Source of the DNA: Ceratopteris richardii
Taxonomy: Eukaryota > Streptophyta > Polypodiopsida > Polypodiales > Pteridaceae
Reading direction: 5' to 3'
DNA length: 64,000 nt
Assembly (NCBI GenBank): GCA_020310875.1
Contig: CM035407.1
Span: forward strand, 86,160,342-86,224,341
Shown: positions 22,582-35,422 of the stretch, piece after piece
How positions within the stretch are numbered: the first letter of the stretch is position 1
Layout: every line of letters starts with the position of its first letter
The notes under the pieces: model-generated
What the model saw: the letters and a program-made list of their open reading frames with translations, nothing else
The model's database searches: none
What the model was told of the DNA's origin: nothing
Made by a program: the position numbers and the translations under genes

Positions 22582-22811
22582 TGATTATATATTTAGTTAG
22601 TGATGTGTGTGAACACACTAGGACCACTAGGGCACTTTTTTCCCTCTTTAAGAGGTTCCCCCCCCCCCTTTTATATATACCTATTGCCCTAATGGGTGAC
22701 TAATCTTTTGTACATTCTAGTGGTAATACATTTTGTATTGTGTGTTGTGCTCCAAGCTTCTTCTTCTTCCTTGTGTTGTTCGCATGCTTCCGTAGATGTC
22801 TAACTCCAACA
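22582..22811 (+). repeat. 5' LTR of A1
   Basis: Starts TGATTATATATTTAGTTAG, ends CTAACTCCAACA; includes a C-run (22667-22677) and poly-pyrimidine stretch near the transcript end. Confidence 0.88.
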
Positions 22812-23160
22812 ATTGGTAGCAGAGAAGGTCGCCACTTCATCTAGGGCATCGTCGACACCCCTCCGGTTGTAGTCTCAGAATCACACAAAATTTGGTGTGC
22901 ATACTCAGGGTGATTAGTGGATCAAAACTGTTTTGCTTTGTGGTGCCAAAATCATGATCTCATCTTGTTTCGACCTCCGAACACACTATCATAGTGCTTC
23001 TGCAACCTATTTCATCTTTTTGTGCCAAAGGTATATATAGGTTTCGATTCGCCAATATAAGCATCTCAAAGTTTGCTACAAGTTTAGCAAAACTTGGCAG
23101 GGTAGTTGTGTTCAACTTTTTCAGATACAATCATTTTTCTGCATCACATTATTTCAATCA

Positions 23161-26153
23161 ATGGCCATAGCTGAAAGCAGTGATGTATTCCGTATGTTGG
23201 CTATTGAGGATAAGTTGGACGGTACCAATTACCCATTGTGAGCTTATATGATGCGACATGTATTGGTTGCAAAAGGACTATGGAACATTGTGTACGGTGT
23301 TGAAAAACATCCTATTACACCTACAAATATAGGTATTGAAGCTGATGTAGATGGCATTGAAGATGTTGATATTCTTCATATTCTTGTTCATGTTGTGGTT
23401 TCTGTTGCACCTACTGTAGAGCAAATTTGTTGGGATGGTAGAGATGCTCAGGCACATGCATTGATAGCCTTGTCTGTAAAATATGCCATTATTCCTCACA
23501 TTCACTCTTGCATAACAACTAAGGATGCTTGGGATACACTTACCACATTGTAGCAGGCTAGGAATGAGGCTCGTGCTGCTTACCTCTGAAAACAGTTGGA
23601 GAGTGAGCATATGAATGAAGGTGATTCTATGGATAATTTTCTAACAAAGATCAAAGACTTGAAGGAACAATTGATTTTTGCTGATGAAGTTATACCATAT
23701 AGCTCACTTGTGTAGACCATTCTGAATTGTCTTCCTGATTCATATCAGAGTTTTGCTTCTACTCTTCGTTTAATGATGAAAGGAAACCCAAATGCCTTGA
23801 CATTTGAGGAGTTAGTCTCTGTTCTATTGCAGGAAGATCAGTCTAGGCAGAACAGGTCCATTATGCGTGTTGCAGATCAAGCTTTCCTTGCTAGTCAGAA
23901 GGGCAAAGGTAAATGGAGCTCATCTACTAGTAAGCAAAAATATGAAAATGCTACACATTTGAAGAAGCAAGAAAAAGATGAGAAGAAATTAGAAAAGCAG
24001 AAATTCTTTTGTAAGTATTGTAAAGGAAACTATCATATCATAAAGAACTGTCCAAAACTAGCTAGAAAAGAGGCAAAGAAAAAAGAGGTTGGAATGGTTG
24101 TTGTAGAGGTCTCCACACCAAAAAGAGATTCTGCTAATCTTATGCTGAATGAAGAATGGACGTTTACTACTGTTTGTAGTTTTGACCCATCTTCTCCTGA
24201 ATAGTGTATGTTTGCAATATACTTAGATGTTTCGTACTTTGATAGTGGGGCAACTAAACATATTACCTTGCAACGCAGTTTCTTCACTTCACTTTAGCCT
24301 ACCCCTACAGGGAATACTATCACATGCGCCAACAACCTCTCTTATCCTATCATGGGAGTTGGTAAGATCATTCTGACTACTCTTGATGGTAGTTCTTTCA
24401 CTTTGTAAGGTGCTTTATTTGCACCGGGGATCAAGAAAAATCTGTTATCAGTTTTTGCATTAGCCAAGATTGGCTTGGTTGTGAAATTTATTGATGACAG
24501 ATGTACAGTTCATGATCTATCAAATGGTGACATGATTATTGCTTTTGGCATTTTATGTCATGGTTTATATAAGCTCATAGACTAACAAACATCTATGAAC
24601 AATTCAGCATGTGCAGTACATGATTCTCATGCTATGTCAAATGCAGAGCTTTGGCATGCACACTTTGGTCATCTAAATTTTGCTAGTTTGATATGCCTGC
24701 ACAAATTTGATATCATGTTTTCTTTGCCCAAAATTGAGGCACTTGGTAAACATGTATGTGAAGGCTGTATTTTGGGCAAAATGCAGTGTTCATCCTTCCC
24801 AAAAGATGGTTTAGTTCGAGCTACCCAGAAATTGTAGCTTGTACATAGTGATGTCTATGGTCCTATGTAGACACCATCTTTTGGAAAGTATCTTTACTTC
24901 GTGACTTTCATTGATGATTTTTCTAGACATGCATGGGTATCCATTGAAAGCAAAGTCCAAATTGTTCATGTGCTTCAAACAGTTTTTGTTTTTGGCTGAA
25001 AATCTGTCAGCATGTAAAAAGGGAACCCTCCATTCTGATCGACCTGGGGAATATATGTCTTCTTACTTTAATTCATTTCTAGGTGAACGTGGGATAAAAC
25101 ATCAGTGTACAGTGCCATATACACCTTAACAAAATGGATTTGCTGAATGGAAGAACAGGGCACTCATGGAGATGGTGATGTGTATGGTCAAGAGTCAAGC
25201 TTTACCACATAGTTTCTGGCTTGAGGCTATCATGTGTGCAACATATGTACTTGATAGGTGTCCCACTAAAGCACTGCAGTCTATCACTCCATATGAGACT
25301 TGGCATGGTTGCAATCCATCTGTTGCTCATCTACATGTTTTTGGTTTTCTAGCATATGCATTAATGCCTGAACAACATCGCATGAAATCAGATAAAAAAG
25401 CAGTAAAATGTTTGTTGTTACAATTGTGAAAGAAAAGGCTATCGTTTGTATCATCCATAGACTAAATGCATTTTGGTTAGCCATGATGTTGTTTTCGTGG
25501 AAGATGCTATTCATCCTTTACTTTCATGTACGAAAGAGACATCTGTTAGCTCCAAAGACATGTATGATACTTTGCTGCCTCTTTTTATAGGTGGACAGTC
25601 TAGTGTTGGTCCTAATGAGGCAACTTCTCAGCCTTTACAGGTTTCATGTGATGATGTAGATCATTCTATTTCTAATGTAGATTTACATGATGCAGATATT
25701 GAGTTGATGAGAGAGCAGATATTGAGTTGGCAAAAAGTATGCCAAAATGGTTGGTGCAGACTTTGTGTTATAGCAAATTAAATGCATCTCTGTCATACCA
25801 TACTCGTTTAGGCTCTCATAGTGCCTGTTTTGCATCAGATTGCTATGTTATGGCTGCCTCTAGTCTCTATGATGAGATTGAGCCTATTTCGTTTGATGAA
25901 GCACAAAATTCTGAACATTGGATGGGTGCAATGCAATCTAAATATGATGCTATCATGAAAAATGGTACCTGGTCTTTATGTGACTTGCATCCTAGCAAGA
26001 AGGCCATTGGCACTAAATGGGTATACAAGCTGAAGTGTAAACTTGATGGACAAGTATAAGGATAGTCTTGTTGCAAAGGGTTATGCGCAAGAAAAAGGCA
26101 TTGATTTTGATGAGACCTTTGCACCTACATGCCGAATGAATACTGTTCCTAGC
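23161..26153 (+). pseudogene. A1 gag-pol remnant, 5' part
   Basis: gag starts MAIAESSDVFRMLAIEDKLD with a TGA replacing Trp (TNYPL*AYMM). The CCHC knuckle is readable at about 24010-24055 (CKYCKGNYHIIKNC). Protease motif YFDSGATKHIT at 24237. Integrase: LWHAHFGHLNF and CEGCILGK at 24640-24780; HSDRPGEY at 25032; QNGFAEWKN around 25130 after a TAA. RT N-terminus at 25840-26150 (KKAIGTKWVYKLK). Stops and shifts throughout. It breaks off at 26153 where B is inserted. Confidence 0.85.
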
Positions 26154-27427
26154 TGTGAAGAGATGGATAGGTATGTGCTTGAAGATGAAGAGGTGTTGCA
26201 AAATCCTTGATCTACACCAGCCAAATGAACTCCAGAAGTATATGGTGGGCCCTTTTAGCTTGCCAATGGATGTAGTAGACACCCTATGTACCTTGGAAGA
26301 TCACTCTCAAAAAGATAGATCAAATTAGATAAGTTGGAGTTAGCTCAGAGGTGAAAACTTGCTATTCTTGGTTCATACACCTGTCCAGTGTTTTACATAA
26401 TTCTCTGAGCATAGCAGCAATTAGCTTAATTCCTCTTGGGGAAGTCTAGGTAACTTAAAGAGCTAACTTTAAAGAGTAATCTCATAAAAAATAATGAACC
26501 ACACACTGAGAATGAGTTTTAACAATTGATGACATCATCCCGATTTTCACGGGCTGCTACAGTTTGAGACTAGTGAGCAGAAAAATCAACATAACTCAAA
26601 ATTTAGGAATTCAATGACTATGAAAATTTGTATGGTTATCCTAGACAGTAAGCTGAATCCAACAAGATTTAAATCATTGAATTTGGATGAGTAACCACTG
26701 AGAAATGGCTCTGACAAGGTGAGTGAAAAAGTCGGGTACCTGACAGAGAAGTGAAAATGCACAGACATTGTTGACTTCAACTGAACATAACTGAAGATTG
26801 CAACATCCAAATGACATGAAAATTTGTGAGCATATAGTAAACTTATAGAGCTAACTTTACCAAGTTAAATCACTAAAAATGATGAACCAAGCTCAGAGAA
26901 AACATCTCTGCAAGCTAACTGAGAAAAACTGAGAGTAATGGCAGTGAGTAGTACACTTCACAAGAACATGGAAAGATGAACTCAAATAATCATGAAAATG
27001 AAAGTATATTGCTTGTACAATACAATGACTTACTGATACATATGTGTGCCTTGTAATCACACCTTGATATGGCATAAATCTCAGCTCTTGGAGGTCTTCA
27101 CATAGGTCTCTCTAACCACGACTAAAACTGCCATCTATTTATAGTTGAGTTTGGGAGGCTAACTTCCCTCAATCACTCTCTAATCAATCAATGATTGATT
27201 TGATTCTCTACCTACCACAAATCAGGAATTCGTGGCTCCTCTTTCCCTTTTTGATCATGTAGACTCAACCACTTAAGATTTTCTTACTTTTACATTAAGT
27301 AAACTCTTCAAAAAATTACAAGAGGTAGTTCACAAGTGAACTTTACATAGTCTTCTTTTTAAAGCTTCTTCTAAGACTTTGTGAGACTCAAGCCAATACT
27401 TAGGCTTGTCATAGACTTGCTCCAACA
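26154..27427 (-). repeat. 3' LTR of copia B
   Basis: 1,274 bp; plus-strand ends TGTGAAGAGATGG and CTTGCTCCAACA. Contains CGATTTTCACGGGCTGCTAC (about 26540) and a 14-bp near-palindrome AATCAATCAATGATTGATT near 27182. Confidence 0.93.
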
Positions 27428-27459
27428 GCTCCCCCTCAAGCCAAGTATGCTTGAGGTCT

Positions 27460-30400
27460 TCAATCTTCCAAGATTACCTGCAAACCAATCATAGCCTTGA
27501 ATTTGCAAAGCTTTGTACCATCCAATGCTTTGGTTAGAATATCTGCACATTGTTGATGAGTGGACACATATGATTTTTGAATCTCTTTGCTTAGAACCTT
27601 TTCTCGTACATAGTGATAATGAACTTCAATATGTTTAGTCCTTGCATGAAAAATAGGATTAGCAGCCAAATGAATAGAACTCATATTGTCACCAAAAATA
27701 GTTGGAGTTCCAAACTCCAATCCAAGATCTTTGAACAATGTCTTCATCCACATAGCTTCTTGAGTAGCTATGGCAAGACCTCTGTATTCAGCTTCAGTAG
27801 GAGAGAGAGCAACTGTGGGTTGCTTCTTGGATGACCATGAAATAAGCTTTGAACCTGCAAAGGTAAGATAACCTGAAGTGCTCCTTCTATCTTCCTTGGA
27901 GCCAGCCCAATCTGCATCAGAAAATAGATTCAAACCTAAATCAGATACATAAGGATAATAAATTCCTTCATTTATGGTTCCTTTGAGATACTTGAGAATC
28001 CTTTTGGCAGCATCCATATATGGTTTCCTTGGCGTGTGCATAAATTGACTTAGCACACTCACACTGTAACATATATCTACTCTTGTCAATGTGGCATAAT
28101 TGAGACTACTCACTAGACTTTGATATGATGTGATGTCCTCTATGAGTTCACCTTCATGTGAGCTCAATTTGTGATTGACCTCCATTGGAGTACCTGCAAT
28201 CTTACAATCTTGCATCTTGAATTTTGCCAACATGTCCTTAATGTACTTTCTTTGAGTGAGAAACAAACCATGATCTTTGTAGAAAACTTCTAAACCTAGG
28301 AAGTAGGTAAGTGAACCCAAATCACTTATCTTGAACTCTTCTCTCATCTGATCTTCAGTGATCTTCTTCATACCATCTGCACCATTTCCTGTCAATATAA
28401 TATCATCTACATATACACATAGGTAGATGACCTCAGAATTACTCTTTTTAATAAAGAGTGAAGGATCTACCTTGCTTGGTTGAAAGCCTTTGTCCTGCAA
28501 GAATGAAACAAGCCTGAAAATCCAAGCTCTTGGAGCTTGCTTGAGACCATACAATGCTTTGTTAAGTTTACACACATAATCAGGATAAACTTGGTTCTCA
28601 AAACCAGGTGGTTGTGCCATATATACCTCTTCTGTTATCCAACCATTCAAGAATGCATTCTTTACATCTAGTTGAAGTATCTTCCAATTCTTGGAAGAGG
28701 CAATACTAAGCAAAACCCTAATAGTAGGCATCTTTGCCACAGGAGAGAAGGTCTCCTCATAATCAATTCCCTGAGTTTGTGCAAAGCCTTTTGCTACAAG
28801 CCTTGCCTTATACCTGTTAATTGAACCATCAGAATTCTTCTTGAGTTTATAGACCCATCTTGAGCCTATTACCTTCATGGATGAAGTCTTGGGCACCAAA
28901 TCCCAAGTGTTGTTTTCCTCAAGTGCTTCAATCTCTTCCTTCATTGCATGCTTCCATTCTGTTTTTGCTTTGGCCTCTTCAAATGATGATGGCTCCTCTT
29001 GGTTTATGTCCTGTGCTATGTAGATAGAATGTTTAGTTACTAATGAGGTGTCAAACCCATACCTTTCTGGTTTTTTCTTTTCCCTCATAGATCTTCTTAG
29101 GCCATGATGTGATGATTCTGCCTCATGTCCAAGTTCCTGCAATTTTGCTTTACCTTTAGACTTCCATGCTTTGACCTTTTCCATGTGAGATTCTTCATCA
29201 TCCTCCGAGGTGTCTTGTTCTTCAATCTTTGATTGTTCTCTACCAAGCTTTGGAAAATCTTCTTCAAGATCATATGGTAAATTGATCTTCCTGCATGAAT
29301 CTTCATACCATGAATTGTTCTCATCAAAAATTACATCTCTGCTTACCAAGAATCCTTTGTTGGTAGGGTTGTATAACCTGTAGCCCTTTTGATTGTTGTC
29401 ATATCCAATAAATACACACCTTTCTGCCTTTGGATCCATCTTGCCTCTAACTTGTGAAGGAACATGAGCAAAAGCAATACATCCAAAAATTTTACAATGA
29501 TCTAAGCTTGGTCTTCTTCCATTCCAAGCCTCATATGGAGTCATCCCATCAAGGGATTTCGAAGGCAACCTGTTAATCGAGTAAGTAGCTGTAGATACAG
29601 CCTCAGCCCATAAGTAATTAGGTAAATGCTTTTCATTTAACATAGACCTTGCAGCTTCAACAATTGTCCCATTCCTCCTTTCTGCCACTCCATTTTGCTC
29701 AGGAGTGTACCTTGTAGTTACCTCTCTTTTGATTCCTCTTTCTTGAAGAAAAGAATCAAACTCATGGGAGAAGTATTCTCCCCCTCCATCTGACCTTCGC
29801 CTTTTTAGTGATTTACCTGTTTGATTCTCCACAAGAGCCAAATATCTTTTGAAACATGAAAAAACTTCATCTTTGTGTTTCATAAAGAATAGGATAGTCC
29901 ATCTGCTGCAATCATCAATAAAGGAAACCTAATACCTTGATCCAGATATTGAAGCTTCCTTGCTAGGTCCCCATACATCTGTATGAACCAACTCCAAGAG
30001 ATCTCCATGCATATAACCTTTCTTCATGAATGGTAACCTGTGAGACTTTCCAAATTGACATGCACTACACTTATAAATCATATGTTGTTTTGACAAATTA
30101 GGGAGTCCAAGTACACTTTGGTCCCTGCAGATTTGCTTTAATGAACTTTCACCAATATGTGCTAACCTTTTGTGCCATACTTCCAATTCTGTGAGTGTCC
30201 GACTACCATAATTAAAGAGAGCAATGTTTCTAGTGTCCTGTAATTCAAATGTGAACAATCTACCTATCTTTTCACCTTTTGCAATTCTTCTGAATCCTTG
30301 ACTTGGATCTTCAACAAATGCTCATGCTTTTGTGAACCTGACTTGCAACCCTTTCTCTACTATCTGCCCAACACTTATCAAATTCTTTGTAATGGTAGGG

Positions 30401-31680
30401 ACATAGAGTACCTTACTGAGTAGGTTGATGTTTCCATCAGGTGCTTTGACATTGCCTATTTTCTCCACAAGATGTTTTGTATCATCTCCTGTTTGTACCT
30501 CATGCTTATTCCTTGGATCTTCTAAATCTGATAGGAGTGCCACATTTCCTACCACATGATTTGAACAACCTGAATCTATGTAGAAAACATGCTCATCAGA
30601 TTTACCTTGTGGCATAGCCATGTTCATGATCAATAATGAATCCTCTTTGTTTGAGTCTTCTGTGTAGTTATTGTAGTCTCTCCTTCCTTTGTAGCCTCCT
30701 TGATAGTTTGAATGACTGTAGTTGTTGTAGTTGCCATGATAATTGTTGAACCTTCCTTTTGAGTAGCCATAACTTCCTCTATTGTATCCTCTGCCTCTTT
30801 GATTCCTGGAATTTCTAAAGCAATTTTCAGTTGTATGATTAGTTAATCCACAAATAGAACATGAGTTGGAGTGTTGGGATCTCCCCCTGCCTTGTCTACC
30901 TTCTCTTCCTCTACCTCTGCCATGTCTTCCTCTACATGCATAGTTAGCTTGATATGTACCTGCTTCATCATCCACTTTCTTTGCTTTTCCTTTGTTATCT
31001 TTGGACTTGCTTTTATCAATGTATAAAGCTGAAGATTGATTACCTTTAGAGCTTTCTCCATTTTTTATAAGCTTTGCCTCTTGAGTAAGTAGTTGTCCAA
31101 TGAGTGTATTGAAATCAGGTACATGCATGTCCATGTACAAATCCATAGCTGTGGTGAATGCTTCCCACTTGTCATCTGCCTTCAAGCCATTGATGACCTG
31201 CCTTACAATTTTCTCTTCATCTATTACCTCTCCAATGTTTCCCAACTGATCCGCTATGTCCTTGAGCTTTGTGACAAAACCAGTCACATTTTGTTTGGGA
31301 GCCTTCTTGAGAGTTGTGAAATCCAACCATAGTTGATGCTTCCTAGCTTTAGTACTTGAAGAAAAGAAAGCTTCAAGTGCATCCCACACTTTCTGAGATG
31401 TCTTACAACTTCTAATGTGAGGCAACAAAAAATCTGAGATAGAGTTGAGGAGATAAGACCTTGCAAGTGCATCCTTGGAGCACCATGTGCTCAATCTTTC
31501 TTGCTCTTCTTGTGTTGGTTGACTTTTGTTCCTGAAACTTGGCATAACTTCATCTCCAGCCACATAACCATATAAACTTCTACCTTGGAGATAGACTTCC
31601 ATTCTTAATGACCAAGCTGAGTAGTTACCTCTGTCTAATTTGCCAATTGATGAAGGAAATCCATCTGCCATGTTGTCCAA
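27460..31680 (-). pseudogene. copia B gag-pol, one frame with two in-frame stops
   Basis: A single minus-strand frame from ATG 31680 to 27460, interrupted only by TGA at 30322-30324 and TAG at 29929-29931, with no frameshift. Order: gag (about residues 1-260); CCHC knuckle CSICGLTNHTTENC; Gly/Arg/Asn/Tyr-rich linker; protease YIDSGCSNHV; integrase with WHKRLAH, CSACQFGK, HTDVWGP (first Asp), RSDGGGEY (second Asp) and NGVAERRN (Glu); RT with YVDDIILTG; RNase H with DADWAGSKEDRRSTSGYL and KHIEVHYHYVREK, ending in a tail typical of copia. All catalytic residues are kept. It encodes the retrotransposition machinery of a Ty1/copia element. The stops lie at the protease/integrase junction and just before the integrase core, so current function is unlikely without other copies. 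Confidence 0.92.
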
Positions 31681-31697
31681 CCTTGCTCTGATACCAC

Positions 31698-32970
31698 TGT
31701 GAAGAGATGGATAGGTATGTGCTTGAAGATGAAGAGGTGTTGCAAAATCCTTGATCTACACCAGCCAAATGAACTCCATAAGTATATGGTGGGCCCTTTT
31801 AGCTTGCCAATGGATGTATTAGACACCCTATGTACCTTGGAAGATCACTCTCAAAAAGATAGATCAAATTAGATAAGTTGGAGTTAGCTCAGAGGTGAAA
31901 ACTTGCTATTCTTGGTTCATACACCTGTCCAGTGTTTTACATAATTCTCTGAGCACAGCAGCAATTAGCTTAATTCCTCTTGGGGAACTCTAGGTAACTT
32001 AAAGAGCTAACTTTCAAGAGTAATCTCATAAAAAATAATGAACCACACATTGAAAATGAGTTTTAACAACTGATGACATTATCCCGATTTTCACGGGCTG
32101 CTACAGTTTGAGACCAGTGAGCAGAAAAATCAACATAACTAAAAATGTAGGAATCCAATGATTATGAAAATTTGTATGGCTATACTAGACGGTAAGCTGA
32201 ATCCAAAAAGCTTTAAATCATTGAATTTGGATGAGTAACCGCTGAGAAATAGTTCTGACAATGTGAGTGAAAAAGTCGGGTACCTGACACAGAAGTGAAA
32301 ATGCACAAACACTGTTGACTTCAACTGAACATAACTAAAGATTGCAAAATTCAAATGACATGAAAATTTGTGAGCATATAGTAGACTTATAGAGATAACT
32401 TTACCAAGTTAAATCACTGAAATTGATGCACCAAGCGCAGAGAAAACATCTCTACAAGCTGACTGAGAAAAACTGAGAGTAATGGCAGTGAGTAGTACAC
32501 TTCACAAGAACAAGGAAAGATGAACTCAAATAATCATGAAAATGAAAGTATATTGCTTGTACAATACAATGACTTACTGATACATATGTGTGCCTTGTAA
32601 TCACACCTTGATATGGCATAAAGCTCAGCTCTTGGAGGTCTTCACATAGGTCTCTCTAACCACGACTAAAACTACCATCTATTTATAGTTGAGTTTGGGA
32701 GGCTAACTTCCCTCAATCACTCTCCAATCAATCAATGATTGATTTGGTTCTCTACCTACCACAAATCACGAATTCGTGGCTCCTCTTTCCCTTTTGATCA
32801 TGTAGACTCAACCACTTAAGATTCTCTTACTTTTACATTAAGTAAACTCTTCAAAAAATTACAAGAGGTAGTTCACAAGTGAACTTTACATAGTCTTCTT
32901 TTTAAAGCTTCTTCTAAGACTTTGTGAGACTCAAGCCAATACTTAGGCTTGTCATAGACTTGCTCCAACA
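31698..32970 (-). repeat. 5' LTR of copia B
   Basis: 1,273 bp partner of 26154-27427, directly followed on the minus strand by the Met-tRNA primer site (31684-31697). Confidence 0.93.
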
Positions 32971-34222
32971 ATAGCATCTATGCACTTGCAACTCATCATG
33001 GTTGGAATGTACATCATCTAGACATTAAAAAAACATTTCTGAATGGTGACTTGCATGAAGAAGTGTATGTTTTTCAACCCCATGGCTTTGTGCAGAAAGG
33101 GCATGAAAACCAGGTGCACAGATTAAAGAAGGCATTATATGGTTTAAAGCAAGCACCACGTGCTTGGAATGAAAAGATACATGCCTATTTGATTGCACAT
33201 GGTTTTGAGAACAGTCCAACTGAACGCACCTTATATGTTAAGCATGCTAATGATGTACTTTTGATCATTGTTGTGTATGTTGATGACATGCTCCTCACTG
33301 GTCCTCATGAGAAGCATATTGCTGATTTTAAGGTTGATTTGCATGCCTCATTTGAGATGTCTGATTTGGGGCATTTGCATCATTATTTGGGAACTCAGTT
33401 TATGCATGTTGATGGTGGAATGGCTTTGTGTCAAACTAAATATATTGACACATCATTGTAGCATTTTGGCCTTGAAGACTGTAAACTTATTGCTACTCAT
33501 ATGGAGATAGGTTTATGATTGAGTCTTCATGATGCTGGAGATGCATTTGATGTTGTTCTCTATCATTAGGATGTTGGATGCTTGATTTACTTATGCATTA
33601 CTCAGCCAGATATTTAGTTTGCTGTCTCACAGATGAGCATGTTTATGCATTGCCCAAGTGTCAAGCATTGGCGGCGGTTAAGCACATCTTTCACTACTTG
33701 AGTGCTACTTGGCTAGTTGGATTATTTTATCCCAAGGGGGGATCACTACCACCATACTTACATGCTTTTTTTGATCTGACTAGGCTGGTTGCTATGACAC
33801 TCGTGTGTCTACTAGTGATTCTTGCTTCATGCTTGGTAGCTCATGCATATCTTGGATGAGGAAGAACTAGCCTAATATAGCCACTTCCAATTGTGAGGGT
33901 GAGTATAGGGCAACTTTCACAGCGACTCTTGAGTGTGTGTGGCTCAGATGCCTTATGGCTGATTTGGGTGTTGGTCAGTCTTTTGCCACCACCATCTTCA
34001 TTGATAGTCAGGGTGCATTGATAGTTGCGAGGAACCCTATGTTCCATGCTCGCACTAAGCACATTGAGGTACATTATCAAGGAGAGGTTCTCTGCTGGAG
34101 AGATCATCTCGGCATATGTGCCCACGTAGGAGAACATTGCAGACCTTTTCATGAAGGCTCTGCCTAGGGAGAAATTTGAAGCTCTCTGCAAAGCTTTGGG
34201 CTTACTTCCTTTTGTGGATTGA
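32971..34222 (+). pseudogene. A1 pol remnant, 3' part
   Basis: Resumes the [33 protein letters not shown] and the catalytic box [11 protein letters not shown] at about 33270-33300. A TAG follows YIDTSL, another TAG sits at 33568 within YH*DVGCLIYL, then RNase H pieces to FVD* at 34222. Confidence 0.85.
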
Positions 34223-34296
34223 TTCCACATAGCTTGGCACTTCCTTATACATGAGTGCTAGCTCCTTGTTCATGGCATCACTCCCAAGGGCGGATT

Positions 34297-34530
34297 TGCT
34301 GATATATTTAGGTAGTGATGTGTGTGAGCACACTAGGACCACCGAGGCACTTTTTTCCCTCTTTAGGAGGTTTTTCCCCTTGACGTGTATATATGCCTAT
34401 TGCCCTAATGGGGGACTAATCTTTTATACATTCTAGTGGTAATATATTGTATATTGTGTGTTGTGCTCTAGGCTTCTTCCTCCTCCTTGGTTTGTTGTTC
34501 GCGTGCTTCCGTACACGTCTAACTCCAACA
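34297..34530 (+). repeat. 3' LTR of A1
   Basis: 234 bp, TGCTGATATATTTAGG to CTAACTCCAACA. It abuts the outer part of the inverted A2 LTR with no gap. Confidence 0.88.
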
Positions 34531-34641
34531 TAGGGCAATATGCATATATACAAGCCGCTGGAAAAAACCTCCTAAAGAGGGAAAAAAGTGCCCCGGTGGT
34601 CCTAGTGTGTTCACACACATCACTACCTAAATATATCAACA
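34531..34641 (-). repeat. outer end of the split A2 5' LTR
   Basis: Reverse complement of the first 110 bp of a family-A LTR, ending TATATCAACA at 34641, the terminal TGTTGATATA on the minus strand. It continues the LTR fragment at 22426-22502 on the far side of A1. Confidence 0.85.
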
Positions 34642-34763
34642 ATATACAAAATATACCTTGCACTTGATGGGCATGTTACACAGTGTACAAGTAATTATAC
34701 AAGATCATGGATCAAATATCCCCCATCAAGTGAAAATAATGTTCAAAGCCCTGTGGTAGAGCT
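34642..34763 (-). pseudogene. 3' end of F: RNase H tail, polypurine tract, start of LTR
   Basis: Minus strand reads the last codons of pol (KALPQGFEHYFHLMGDI then stop), with GATGGGGGATA overlapping the end, then AT-rich sequence that should be the beginning of the 3' LTR. It is truncated by A2 at 34641. Confidence 0.65.
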
Positions 34764-35173
34764 TGTTTGGACACTGCTCGCCGTAATACTAACAGCACCC
34801 AAATAATAGGTTCGGGAACGGGGATTCACAAATATTACTATTCATAAATATGCATTTCTGTTCACTACTTCAATATGATTTAGCACAAATAAAACCATTT
34901 ATAAATAGTTCAAAATCATTAACTACATAGAACAATAGTTATCCATTTCAGAAATAGAGTGGTAATGTCATTATATCATTGTAGTTATAAGGATTCTCCG
35001 TTCTGTATATCCATTCCCTTCACTACTCTACATATCAACATTTCTGTAATCGTCGAGTCCGGAATCCGGAAGAACCCGTTGAAAACCCATCTCCGCATGG
35101 CGTAAGAAAAGTAAGGATGAACTTCACACCATTCCAAACCTCCATTATTCCGGAAACTCTTGACATCTCCATT
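34764..35173 (-). repeat. 3' LTR of D, first block
   Basis: Matches 42397-42806. The LTR breaks at CCATT, the target duplication of E, and resumes at 38598. Confidence 0.9.
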
Positions 35174-35422
35174 TATTGCATTCTTTCTTTTGATACCATA
35201 GCTATTCCATGCTCCGCGACGTCACACATAGATATTTGCCTTGGTTCGCCGCCTAGCCACGCCCGACCACTTTCTTATGTTCTCGTGAGAGATAGATAGA
35301 GAGAGCCTCCAAACTCCTAAGTGTAGTGTTAATAATCTCTCTAATCATAGAGATGGCTCTCTCCAGTGATGCCATGTGGTTCTATGCCACCTCACTCAAG
35401 AGTGTGCATCCATAATATGACA
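35174..35422 (-). repeat. 3' LTR of E
   Basis: 249 bp, about 94% like its partner by eye; differences cluster around the GCTCCGCGACG/GCTTCGCAACG and CTCCAGTGATGCC/CTCGGGTGATTCC words. Confidence 0.88.

Larger units (their letters stand above)
26154..32970 (-). mobile_element. near-complete copia element B, 6.8 kb
   Basis: Two LTRs of 1,274 and 1,273 bp flank a minus-strand gag-pol. The primer site on the minus strand is GTGGTATCAGAGCAA beside the right LTR, and the polypurine tract GGCTTGAGGGGGAGC lies beside the left LTR. It is inserted in the RT of A1. The flanks are CTAGC (26149-26153) and ATAGC (32971-32975), a 5-bp target duplication with one change. I count about 45 differences between the LTRs (roughly 96-97% alike), the youngest pair in the window. 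Confidence 0.93.
22582..34530 (+). mobile_element. family-A copia A1, plus strand, split by B
   Basis: 5' LTR 22582-22811, primer site ATTGGTAGCAGAGAAGG at 22812, coding remnant 23161-26153 and 32971-34222, polypurine tract and 3' LTR 34297-34530. Element B (26154-32970) interrupts the RT. Without B it would be about 5.1 kb, the same as A3. Confidence 0.88.

Noticed and set aside
27613..27834. Plus-strand ORFs across copia B, A2, A3 and D
   Set aside because: Antisense shadows of pol or gag. Coding signal is on the other strand.
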